A stretch of 44,661 nucleotides of DNA. Origin: Pseudonocardia bannensis (GTDB lineage Bacteria; Actinomycetota; Actinomycetes; Mycobacteriales; Pseudonocardiaceae). Position 1 is the first letter of the stretch; each line of letters opens with the position of its first letter. Under the pieces are notes generated by a model. That model was not told the origin of the DNA. It saw only the letters and a program-made list of their open reading frames with translations, and did no database searches. A program made the position numbers and the translations under genes. This document shows, piece after piece, positions 8,640-16,202 of this stretch. The DNA lies in NCBI RefSeq assembly GCF_012911875.1, contig NZ_JAAXKZ010000037.1, positions 1 to 44,661 on the forward strand, given 5' to 3'.

Positions 8640-9600
8640 GACGACCGGGGTGGGTCAACCACTTCTACGTCTACGCCGCCGGCGCAGACTTCGGCACGTT
8701 CTTCGTCAAGTTCTGCTCCTACTTCCCCTACAACGCCAGGCGGCCTTCCCCTACAACGCCAGGCGGCGAAGGCGGGCCTGGGGTTCACCGCCCTGCACAA
8801 CGGCTTCGCCCCCTGCGCCGACGCGGAGGCGGTGCAAGCGATCTGCGATCGGCTCGGGGCCAAGCAGATCGACACGCTGCTGCGCACGTGGCCGGCGCGC
8901 CTGCCGCACCCGTTCACCGGCGCGCACCGGGCTGCCGGCCACCGCTATGACCTTCCGGTGCTGCAGGCGGAGTTCTCCCTGACCCAGGTACTGGATCGGC
9001 CCATCTGTGGCCGGGTGTTCCTCGAGCAGGTCATCCGGGACAGCCTCAACGTCGGACGCCCCGACCAGGTCGGCCCGGTCTTCGACCGGCGCATCCACCG
9101 CGGCCGCCGCCAGCACACCCCGGGCCGGTTCCGCACTCACGTGCGGCCCCTCCGCCCACCGGCGCCAGCTCGGCGTCCAACGGCTCAGCCATAACCCGAT
9201 CCGCGCCGCCGAGGCCTTCACCGCCGTCCACCAGCCGATCCGCACCCGCGACGGGCACCGCATCGCCGGACTGCGCCTGAGTGATCACCGCTCGCCGAGC
9301 TGCTCGGCCTCGCCCCCACCGGGCCATCGGCCGGGCAGGTCGGCTACGACCTGCGCCGACTTCGCACCCACGGCCTCATCGCGGGCCCCGGCAGCCACCG
9401 CTACCGGGTCACCGACACCGGGCCGGCCCACGCCGAACTGATCACCGACATCCACACCCGCCTCCCCGAGCCCGGGCCGGTCCAGCTCACCGACCCGACC
9501 CCGACCCACCCGCACCCAGCGCCCTGCGCGCCGCCGCCCGCAGCTACCAGCACGCCTCGACCACTTCACCCAGCAGGCCCGCTTCGCCGCATGACACCCA
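8640..9600 (+). pseudogene. Decayed actinobacterial transposase/integrase-like gene
   Basis: Consecutive pieces in different plus-strand frames resemble a single long protein family I know only as a poorly annotated, mobile-element-associated protein. They are KAGLGFTALHNGFAP, DRLGAKQIDTLLRTWPARLP, YDLPVLQAEFSLTQVLDRPI, LGVQRLSHNPIRAAEAFTAV and a C-terminal VGYDLRRLRTHGLI block. At least three frameshifts and a missing central segment (near 9150-9165) show it is dead. A 22-base direct repeat at 8724-8768 accounts for one frame break. I cannot name the element with certainty. Confidence 0.5.
8724..8768. repeat. Tandem duplication of 22 bases inside the decayed gene
   Basis: CTTCCCCTACAACGCCAGGC plus GG occurs at 8724-8745 and again at 8747-8768, with a 23-base period. 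Because 23 is not a multiple of three, the duplication shifts the frame of the degraded gene around it. Confidence 0.8.
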
Positions 9601-9727
9601 GACCTTGACTCGATCACGCCGACTTCGTCGGTCCTGGCCGAGCTAGGCGCCACACTCGGTTAGCGCGAGTCCGCACGTATGGATCGATGACTCGTCCTCC
9701 GCCCGCTCATGGCGCAATAATGAGGGC

Positions 9728-10684
9728 TCACTGTTTCAGGCAGTCGTCGAGAATTCGGTGAAATCGCTCACTGTCGGCATGAACAGCGAAACGTGCGTTA
9801 CCCACCGTTCCGCTGCCCTCGTGCAGGTAATCAATGGTTGTCCGACCGTAATTCTGGGGGCTCACCGTTTCGACGTCGACTATGACCTCCGTCAGCTCGA
9901 GAACGGCCGGGTCAATAGCGTAAGCAACGCAGAGCGCGTCGTGGAGAGGGGCAGAAAGAAGAGCCCCTATACCGTAAGGTTCGGTTACCTGGTAGCTGTG
10001 GATGTAGTACTCCGTGACAGCCGAGACGAGTTGAGCGGCGCTGGTCTGAAGCTCTTGGTAGCGCCGCAGGTCGTCACGACTCACGAGCACCTCGTGCGTA
10101 GCGTCGAGAGGCGCGACGGTGAGGCGCTCGATGCCGGCTCTAAAGACGACATCGGCCGCCACGGGGTCGGCGTGGATGTTGAACTCCGCTGCCGGTGTCC
10201 GGTTTCCGGACTTCTTCCATGCGCCGCCCATGAGGATGACCTCGTCGACCGAGTCGAGGATGTCGGGTGCCACCGTCAACGCGGCTGCGAGGTTGGTCAG
10301 CGGGGCGACCTGGATCAGGGTGATCGGATCAGTCGCGCGGCGCAACGTTTCGATCAGCCATTCCACGCCACGCCAGCTGTGTGGTGTGAGCCCCGCCACC
10401 CCGACCGGCAGCGTGTCCTGGTGGAACATTCCTTCCGCCGGGTTGGGTGCGGACGGGTAAGGACTCGGTGCGAAGCGGCGGGCCAGGCCGGCGTGGACCT
10501 CGACCTCGCTCTTGCCGATCGCGTGCAGGACACGCAGCGTGTTGTCGGTGGCTTGATCCAGCGTCAGGTTCCCGACCACCGTCGTGCACCCGACCAGTTC
10601 GATATCCGGGTGCAGGGCGGCCATCGTGAGCGCGACTGCGTCGTCGTTGCCGGTATCGACGTCCAGGATCACTCGCCGGGGCAT
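9728..10684 (-). CDS. Inosine/uridine-type nucleoside hydrolase
   Basis: A 318-residue enzyme of the IunH family, which cleaves the N-glycosidic bond of a nucleoside to give ribose and a base. The N-terminal calcium-binding signature DVDTGNDD places aspartates at 8, 10, 14 and 15. PLTNLA lies near 128-133, Asn169 is in FNIHADP, and the C-terminal His248-Asp249 pair is in PLHDA. ATG at 10684 is chosen because the family motif begins six residues later and GAGAGGCGG lies upstream. It is 73 bases downstream of cupin copy 2 on the same strand. It is the only enzyme here that directly suggests a ribosylated substrate. The base specificity cannot be read. Confidence 0.88.
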   Translation of the reverse strand: MPRRVILDVDTGNDDAVALTMAALHPDIELVGCTTVVGNLTLDQATDNTLRVLHAIGKSEVEVHAGLARRFAPSPYPSAPNPAEGMFHQDTLPVGVAGLTPHSWRGVEWLIETLRRATDPITLIQVAPLTNLAAALTVAPDILDSVDEVILMGGAWKKSGNRTPAAEFNIHADPVAADVVFRAGIERLTVAPLDATHEVLVSRDDLRRYQELQTSAAQLVSAVTEYYIHSYQVTEPYGIGALLSAPLHDALCVAYAIDPAVLELTEVIVDVETVSPQNYGRTTIDYLHEGSGTVGNARFAVHADSERFHRILDDCLKQ

Positions 10685-10757
10685 CTGCTGTCCGCCTCTC
10701 GCATCGGGGCCGACCAGGCCGGGGGCGCCGGCCGGCGCTCGCAGCGGGATGACCACG

Positions 10758-11105
10758 TCATGAGCCCGACTCTGACCAGATGGACACCTTCCGAAGCCGC
10801 TCGATGGTCCGCCACGTATTACGCTGGCCCTTATTGAGGCGGACGACGTCGCCGGGCCCGATCTGGATCGTTTCCTTTGTGTCGTCGAACGTGACCTCGG
10901 CACGTCCTTCCAGGACCACGAAGACCTCGTCGTCGGTCACGCCCCTGATGAGTCCTGGCTCCGCCTCCCACACGCCGATCTCCGCCCCCTCGACAGTGCC
11001 GATATGGTAAGTACCGGTCGGCACCGTGACGCTGGGGTCCTCCAGTGATTCGTACCCTTCAGGCTGGAGCTGGTAGCGGAACACGTTTCCGAGATGCTGC
11101 GTCAT
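10758..11105 (-). CDS. Small cupin protein, copy 2
   Basis: A 115-residue cupin paralogous to the protein at 4031-4372. The shared core is GVTDDEVFVVLEGRAEVTF and IGPGDVVRLNKGQRNTWRTIE, ending in the same SESGS-like tail. The start is ATG at 11105 after AAAGGAAG. Two copies in one locus, each next to a hydrolase (lactonase for copy 1, nucleoside hydrolase for copy 2), suggest they act on related intermediates. Few histidines are seen in the cupin motifs, so metal-dependent catalysis is doubtful. Confidence 0.8.
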   Translation of the reverse strand: MTQHLGNVFRYQLQPEGYESLEDPSVTVPTGTYHIGTVEGAEIGVWEAEPGLIRGVTDDEVFVVLEGRAEVTFDDTKETIQIGPGDVVRLNKGQRNTWRTIERLRKVSIWSESGS

Positions 11106-11223
11106 TCTATGTACTTCCTTTCGCGGTATTCGCACTTCTTTGGTGCAGTCCCGAACGCCCATCCGGGGCCGGGACCACCGACCCAGGCTCATGGCTCATC
11201 GCGGGTGGCTTCGCCCAGTTCTG

Positions 11224-11375
11224 CTACGGGCTGACCGATGCGTCGGTCGAGGCTTCCCCGGAGCGCAGGGCGCCGCGCTTGATCTTGCCGGTCGCGGTCT
11301 CCGGGACGTCGTCGAGGATGTGGCTCCGCCGGGGGTACTCGTACGCCGCGAGTCGCCCTCGTGCGACGCCTTGTC
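11224..11375 (-). pseudogene. C-terminal stub of an AMP-forming acyl-CoA ligase
   Basis: The segment RLAAYEYPRRSHILDD followed by VPETATGKIKRGALR is the A10 motif and C-terminal lid of the acyl-CoA synthetase/benzoate-CoA ligase family, with the catalytic lysine in TGKI. Nothing of the preceding 450 or so residues is present: upstream DNA is the 3' end of the AcuI-like gene. It is a deletion remnant, suggesting the ancestral operon also activated an acid to a CoA ester. Confidence 0.7.
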
Positions 11376-11377
11376 GC

Positions 11378-12379
11378 TCACTTGTGGACATCGACGACGA
11401 CACGCCCGTGTACCCGGCCTGCCACGACATCCTGCGACACGCTCGCCGCGTCCTCGAGCCCCACGACCGAAGTGATCGAGTCGAGCAGCTCGTGGTCCAC
11501 GTTCGCCAGCCGGTCCCATGCTCGCCGCCGTCGGTACTCGGAGGCGTAGACGGAGTCGATACCGACCAACGAGATCCCTCGCAGGATGAACGGCAGCACC
11601 GTCGACGGGAGATCGATCCCTTGTGCGAGACCGACCGCGGCGACCACGCCTCCGTAGCGGGTGGCGGCCAGAGCCGAGGCGAGGGTCGTACTGCCGACGG
11701 AGTCGAGCACCGCGCTCCAAGTGGGAGTCGCCAACCCGTCGCCGGCCTCGGCCGGCAGTCGGCCGATGATCTCGCGCGCCCCCAGCCGGAGCAGCGAATC
11801 CCGCAGCTGGTCTGCCCGTCCGGTGGAGGCCACGACATCGAAGCCGGCCTGGGCCAGCACGGCGATGGCGATCGTTCCGACACCGCCACCCGCGCCGGTG
11901 ACCAGAACCGGCCCGTTCGAGGGCCTCACACCAGCCTCGAGGATCGCCTCGACGGCCAGCCCGGCGGTGTACCCCGCAGTCCCGATCGCGGCGGCGCGCC
12001 GCTGATCGAGCCGCGAAGGTAGTGCCCGCAGGAAGGCCCCCGGAACGCGTGTCCGCTGCGTCAGCCCCCCGTCACGATCGGTCCCGAGACCGAAGCCATT
12101 CGCGACCACCTCATCGCCGACCGCGAACAGCGGATTCGAAGAATGGGTCACCGTTCCCACGAAGTCGATACCGGGAACGATGGGAAGGTGCTGCGGGATA
12201 GGCGAGCCCGCCTCCATCACCTTTCCATCCTTGAAATTGAGATCCGAGTAGGAGACGTCGACCTCGACATCACCCCAGGGCAGGTCGTCGTCGGTCAGCT
12301 TGTCGACCGAGACCCGGGTCGAGTCGCCGACCGGATGGATCCGTACCGCTAGGAACTCGCGCCCATCACTGCTGCTCAC
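11378..12379 (-). CDS. AcuI/YhdH-type medium-chain reductase
   Basis: A 333-residue zinc-free medium-chain dehydrogenase/reductase of the acrylyl-CoA reductase (AcuI/YhdH) group, which uses NADPH to reduce an alpha,beta-unsaturated CoA ester. Visible are SDLNFKDG near 45-52, PGIDFVGTV near 69-77, and the nucleotide-binding loop TGAGGGVGTIA. The GTG start overlaps the NIPSNAP stop codon as GTGA, so the two are translationally coupled. Just downstream lies the C-terminal stub of an acyl-CoA ligase, which would fit a CoA-ester substrate. The natural substrate is not certain. Confidence 0.8.
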   Translation of the reverse strand: MSSSDGREFLAVRIHPVGDSTRVSVDKLTDDDLPWGDVEVDVSYSDLNFKDGKVMEAGSPIPQHLPIVPGIDFVGTVTHSSNPLFAVGDEVVANGFGLGTDRDGGLTQRTRVPGAFLRALPSRLDQRRAAAIGTAGYTAGLAVEAILEAGVRPSNGPVLVTGAGGGVGTIAIAVLAQAGFDVVASTGRADQLRDSLLRLGAREIIGRLPAEAGDGLATPTWSAVLDSVGSTTLASALAATRYGGVVAAVGLAQGIDLPSTVLPFILRGISLVGIDSVYASEYRRRRAWDRLANVDHELLDSITSVVGLEDAASVSQDVVAGRVHGRVVVDVHK

Positions 12380-12711
12380 TTCTTATCCAGATCACCGAAC
12401 GCACTCGCGTCGACCAGTCGCCGCCTCATCGACTGCACCAATGGGCCCTCCGCCTCGCTCGCGCGAAACACGGCGATCCACTCCGGGTCACGGATGAACT
12501 CGCCCCACTTGCGCTCCATGTCTGCGGCATCTGCGAACCGGAGCGTGTAGACGACCTCGTTGAACGAGTGATCGCCCACCGAGGTGACGCCGATCTGAAC
12601 GAGGTCCATCTGGTGTTTGTCGAACAGGCGGAATGTGTGCTCCTTGAATCTCGTGATGAGCGCCTCAAGGCGGCCGGGCGTGGCGACGTACTCTCGGACC
12701 TCGTACAGCAT
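12376..12711 (-). CDS. NIPSNAP-family protein
   Basis: A 111-residue protein of the NIPSNAP fold, a ferredoxin-like dimeric alpha/beta barrel: MLYEVREYVATPGR at the N terminus, FKEHTFRLFDKHQM in the first helix, and EWIAVFRASEAEGPLV near the C terminus. Bacterial members are common in catabolic operons, but no general reaction is established. The start is ATG at 12711 behind AGAAGGA. Its stop overlaps the start of the AcuI-like reductase, so the pair is made together. Confidence 0.8.
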   Translation of the reverse strand: MLYEVREYVATPGRLEALITRFKEHTFRLFDKHQMDLVQIGVTSVGDHSFNEVVYTLRFADAADMERKWGEFIRDPEWIAVFRASEAEGPLVQSMRRRLVDASAFGDLDKK

Positions 12712-12758
12712 TCTCTATCCTTCTCTATCGATTGCACTGTGATTCGACCGCCACCGGA

Positions 12759-12924
12759 ACTCGCACCGGCACGTGCGGCAGCGACCGCCGCGTTCGTTCC
12801 CGTGCCACCGCCGTAGCGCTCCGCGCCGGCGCCGACGACGGCTCTGTCCCGGCCCGGGAAGTTCGTCGGTCGAGACGACGACGTCGACATTGACCGCGCC
12901 GACGACGAGCACCCGGGCAGTCAT
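12759..12924 (-). pseudogene. Truncated, frameshifted PfkB (ribokinase-like) sugar kinase
   Basis: ATG at 12924 begins MTARVLVVGAVNVDVVV, the typical PfkB N terminus, and after a frameshift near 12840 continues as AVVGAGAERYGGGTGTNAAV, the family's sugar-binding GGKGANQA-type motif with a Lys-to-Thr change. Everything beyond about 55 residues is missing. The ATG overlaps the LacI stop as ATGA, so kinase and repressor were once one transcription and translation unit. The kinase step may now be done elsewhere, for example by the PfkB gene at 23998. Confidence 0.75.
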
Positions 12925-13955
12925 GTTCCCTCCGCCGGAGGGCACACCGATTCGCGCAGCTGCACGGTCGCCGGCAGCACACCGAGTGCTTCGGACTCGT
13001 CGTTCTCGAGCAGATCGAACAGTGCCGACGCCGCGCGGGACCCCATCTCGTGCGCGGGCTGGCGAACGGTGGTCAGCCTGGGCGTGAGCAGCGCGGAGAC
13101 GGGGAGATCGTCGAACCCGACGATGCTCACGTCCTCGGGGACCCGCAGACCGACTCGTCTGCAGTACTCCATGGCGCCGATCGCCATGAGGTCGTTCGTG
13201 CAGAGCAGTACCGTCGGCCGTGGGCGGGACGCCAGCGCTTTCGCCGCAAGTTTCTCGCCCGTGGCCTGTCGGTAGTCGCCGGGGAAGACCGGCACCGAAT
13301 CTGGGTCGAGTCCTGCTCCCGCAAACGCCTCTCGGTAGCCCGCGAGCCGCTGCTGGGACGTCCAGAGCGACGGTGGACCGCCAATCACGGCCACCCGCCG
13401 GTGCCCCTGCTCCAGGGCGTGCGCGGCAACCTCGCGAGCTCCCTTCCGGGAGTCGCAGACCACCGCAGGCAGATCCATACCGGAGAGCTGCTCATCGACC
13501 AGCACGACGGGGCCGGAGCGAGCCAGCCGGTAGAGCGACGCCGGCATCGACCCGGTCCCCGACAAGTAGACGACGCCGTCGATCCGCTGGCTCCGCAGGA
13601 GCTCCGCCTGCTTCTCCTCGGGCTGTTGCGTCGCATCGGGCACGACCAGCACGACGAGTACGTTGCGCTCTGACGCCACCTTCTGTACGCCTTCGGCGAC
13701 CATCGCGAAGAACGGATTGGTCAGCTCCGGCACCACCATCCCGATCGTCGAGGTGCTGCGCAGCTTGAGGTTGCGGGCGGACTCGTTCGGCGTGTACTCC
13801 AGGACTCGAACCGCATCGAGCACCCGACTGCGCCGCTCGGGCGCAACTGGACCCGAGTCGTTGAGCACGTAGCTGACCGTGCTCACCGACACACCCGCAT
13901 GCTGGGCGACATCCTTCATGGTGGGCCGCTTACGCGCACGGTCGGACCGCGTCAT
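12921..13955 (-). CDS. LacI-family transcriptional repressor
   Basis: A 344-residue LacI/GalR-type regulator. The N-terminal helix-turn-helix (MKDVAQHAGVSVSTVSYVLN) is at about 13-32, the hinge helix NESARNLK follows, and the rest is a periplasmic-binding-like ligand domain (TIGMVVPELTNPFF, then RVAVIGG and IVGFDDLPVS). ATG at 13955 is chosen because GGAGG lies upstream; two further upstream in-frame ATGs lack a ribosome site. Its stop overlaps the ATG of the broken sugar kinase. Ligands of this family are usually sugars or nucleosides. The five GAAACGATTC sites in the locus are its probable operators. Confidence 0.9.
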   Translation of the reverse strand: MTRSDRARKRPTMKDVAQHAGVSVSTVSYVLNDSGPVAPERRSRVLDAVRVLEYTPNESARNLKLRSTSTIGMVVPELTNPFFAMVAEGVQKVASERNVLVVLVVPDATQQPEEKQAELLRSQRIDGVVYLSGTGSMPASLYRLARSGPVVLVDEQLSGMDLPAVVCDSRKGAREVAAHALEQGHRRVAVIGGPPSLWTSQQRLAGYREAFAGAGLDPDSVPVFPGDYRQATGEKLAAKALASRPRPTVLLCTNDLMAIGAMEYCRRVGLRVPEDVSIVGFDDLPVSALLTPRLTTVRQPAHEMGSRAASALFDLLENDESEALGVLPATVQLRESVCPPAEGT

Positions 13956-14277
13956 GACCACGCCCTCCGGCACCATGTCACGTGCGCGCACTCATACGAA
14001 TCGGCCCTTTGGGTAGGGGGGACGGGTTCGACTGTGGCGATCTCTCGAGGCTTCCCAGCTGATCATTATGTCCGACTCCGGCGGGTTGCCGTGTCGCCGG
14101 GCGGCCGGGCCGGGCTCGACTCCCGGGTTCGTGGTCCTCCCCGACCGGCCCGTGTCGACCCAGCACCTGCCCTATGGCCTGCGGCCTCGATCAGTGAGTA
14201 TCGAACGCCGGGGCCAGCCGGCGGGCCTGCGCTACTCATCAGCCACTCTGCCTTTCTCTGGCTCTCCACAGGCAACC

Positions 14278-14290
14278 ATAAACGATTCTG
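14278..14290. promoter_or_regulatory. LacI-type operator, site 4
   Basis: ATAAACGATTCTG lies between the end of the HAD gene and the start of the LacI gene, about 325 bases upstream of the LacI ATG. It carries the AAACGATTC core. It may serve autoregulation of the repressor. The rest of 13956-14324 holds no gene that I can see. Confidence 0.45.
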
Positions 14291-14324
14291 TCCGGTGTGG
14301 AGACGGCCGGCTGAGTGATCCTGG

Positions 14325-15005
14325 TCAGGGGGTGTCGACGCAAGTGAGCGACAGCAGGCGACGGCCGATCGAATATGCCTCTCTCAGGTCGGTGCCGACG
14401 TAGTTTGCCGACGCCAGCTGGGCGACGGCCGGGCTCGGGTTCACCCCGACGGCGCGCGGCAGCCAGGCGAACAGGTCGAGATCCGACGACGAGTCGCCGT
14501 AGGCGACACACGCCTGCGCCGTCAGGTGATGTCGGGTCAGAGCATCCTGGGTGATCTTGACCTTCGCCTCCGGTGACAGGGTGGCCCCATCCGGCAGCGG
14601 CCGGCCGACCTCGACATCCGAGCCGTAGGTCTCATGTGCGCCCCAACGCTGCAGCCTGCGGGCAAAGAAGGCCGGGGACTGCGTGATGACGATCGCGATC
14701 TCACCTCGGGCGCGGATATCGGTGAACACGTCGGCGACGCCTGTCATCCAGCAGGCGCCCTCGAACGCAGCGTCGAGATCAGCTTCGGTCGCCTCGGCGC
14801 AAATATCGAGCAGAATCTCCCAGAATGCTCGGTCCGAGATGGAGCCGGCGAGCCACCGAGACTCGATGTCCTGACCGACGGTGAGCTTCCCGAAGTGTCG
14901 GGCTAGCTCGATCGTTGCGGCACCTCGGAGGAGGGTTCCGTCCATGTCGAAGACATGCAGACGTCGACCATGGTCCGACATGTCGGCACCTGGGCTCTGC
15001 GGCAT
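14325..15005 (-). CDS. HAD-superfamily phosphatase
   Basis: A 226-residue haloacid-dehalogenase-fold phosphatase close to the phosphoserine phosphatase/PSPase-like group. Motif I is FDMDGTLL with catalytic Asp20 and Asp22, motif II is the TQSP region near 123-126, and motif IV is GDSSSDLDLF. ATG at 15005 has AAGAGAG upstream; an internal ATG at 14981 is possible. It sits between the aldo/keto reductase and LacI genes in the same direction. In this setting it may dephosphorylate a sugar phosphate. The substrate is inferred from context only. Confidence 0.82.
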   Translation of the reverse strand: MPQSPGADMSDHGRRLHVFDMDGTLLRGAATIELARHFGKLTVGQDIESRWLAGSISDRAFWEILLDICAEATEADLDAAFEGACWMTGVADVFTDIRARGEIAIVITQSPAFFARRLQRWGAHETYGSDVEVGRPLPDGATLSPEAKVKITQDALTRHHLTAQACVAYGDSSSDLDLFAWLPRAVGVNPSPAVAQLASANYVGTDLREAYSIGRRLLSLTCVDTP

Positions 15006-15136
15006 GAGCTCTCTTTTCAGGGAAGGCCACACGGGACGATGCCCGCGGGACGCGTACAAGGGTTATCGGGCCAGGCGTCACTCGGTAGGGACGAATCACC
15101 GAACGTCGGGGCCGTGGGAACGAAGACCCTTCCGGA

Positions 15137-15955
15137 TCAGGACAACGTCTCGAGGGGGACGACACCCGGCGCCGGGAAGGCGCGATCCAGGACCTCGAGT
15201 TCCTCGTCGGTGAGCTCGAGGTCCAGTGCTGCCGCGTTCTCCTTGACATGGGCGAGCCGGACGGCCTTCGGAACGGCGACGACGCCCCCGCTACGGATCG
15301 ACCAGGCCAGCGCGACCTGCGCCGAGGTGGCTCCACGCTCCGCCGCCACGCGGCGGAGGTCGGGATGATCGAGCAACGCGCCCTTCTCGATGGGCGAGTA
15401 GGCCATGATCGCGGCGCCCACGCGCTCACACCAGGGGAACAGATTCGCCTCCGGACCGCGACGGGTGAGGTTGTAGAGGATCTGATTGCAGGCGGGGACG
15501 GCGCCCTCCGGCAAGTCCTCCAGGTCGTGCAGGTCGAAGTTGCTGACCCCCCAGGCCCGGATCGAACCCTCCTCGCGCAGCTTCTCGAGCCCGGCCACCG
15601 TTTCCACGAGGGGAACCTCCCGGCGCCAGTGCAGCAGGTAGAGATCCAGCCGATCGGTCCCCAGGCGCGTGAGGCTCGCATGGCATGCGGCGACCGTGCC
15701 CTCGGTGGTCGCATTCTGCGGGAGCACCTTGCTGACCAGAAAGACCTCGTCGCGACGGCCGCGCACCGCCTGACCGACGACCTCTTCTGCGGCCCCGTCG
15801 GCGTAGAGCTCGGCCGTGTCGATCACGGTCATCCCGAGGTCGATACCGGTCCGCAAGGCGGTGATCTCAGCCGAGCGGTCCGCACCCATACGCCAGGTGC
15901 CCTGGCCGATCGGTGGAACATCCGCTCCGGCCAGCCGAACTGTATTCAGGGTCAT
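15137..15955 (-). CDS. Aldo/keto reductase
   Basis: A 272-residue NADPH-dependent oxidoreductase with a TIM-barrel fold. The catalytic tetrad is complete: Asp46 and Tyr51 in VIDTAELY, Lys76 in LVSKV, His109 in LLHW. VSNFDLHDL and the C-terminal nucleotide-binding block VAVPKAVRLAHVKENA are also clear. The start is ATG at 15955, with only a weak ribosome site. It is downstream of Nampt-like copy 2, beyond the hairpin at 16157-16190. It probably interconverts an aldehyde or ketone and an alcohol of the pathway. Confidence 0.85.
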   Translation of the reverse strand: MTLNTVRLAGADVPPIGQGTWRMGADRSAEITALRTGIDLGMTVIDTAELYADGAAEEVVGQAVRGRRDEVFLVSKVLPQNATTEGTVAACHASLTRLGTDRLDLYLLHWRREVPLVETVAGLEKLREEGSIRAWGVSNFDLHDLEDLPEGAVPACNQILYNLTRRGPEANLFPWCERVGAAIMAYSPIEKGALLDHPDLRRVAAERGATSAQVALAWSIRSGGVVAVPKAVRLAHVKENAAALDLELTDEELEVLDRAFPAPGVVPLETLS

Positions 15956-16156
15956 ATCAGACGGTCCAATATCGTAGCTTCCTTAACCGAGAACATCGCA
16001 ACCACGACAACGTCCTCCGCGGGTCTTCGTCCGAATGGGAGTCGGAGGTCGCTCGCAGCTCTACCGACCCGGCCATCCCCGGGCACGCCCCGGCGCGCGG
16101 GACCGTGATGGAGCGGTCGGCCGCGCACCTGGTGGGCGGGCTGGGTCGCACGGGGG

Positions 16157-16190
16157 CGGGACCGACCCAGGGGAGCACGGGTCGGTCCCG
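16157..16190 (-). terminator. Hairpin downstream of Nampt-like copy 2
   Basis: CGGGACCGACCC (16157-16168) pairs perfectly with GGGTCGGTCCCG (16179-16190) around a 10-base loop, 13 bases past the stop codon. It has the same placement as the hairpin behind Nampt-like copy 1 but an unrelated sequence. It is probably a terminator of the intrinsic GC-rich type. Confidence 0.7.
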
Positions 16191-16202
16191 CAGGGGCCGG
16201 CC

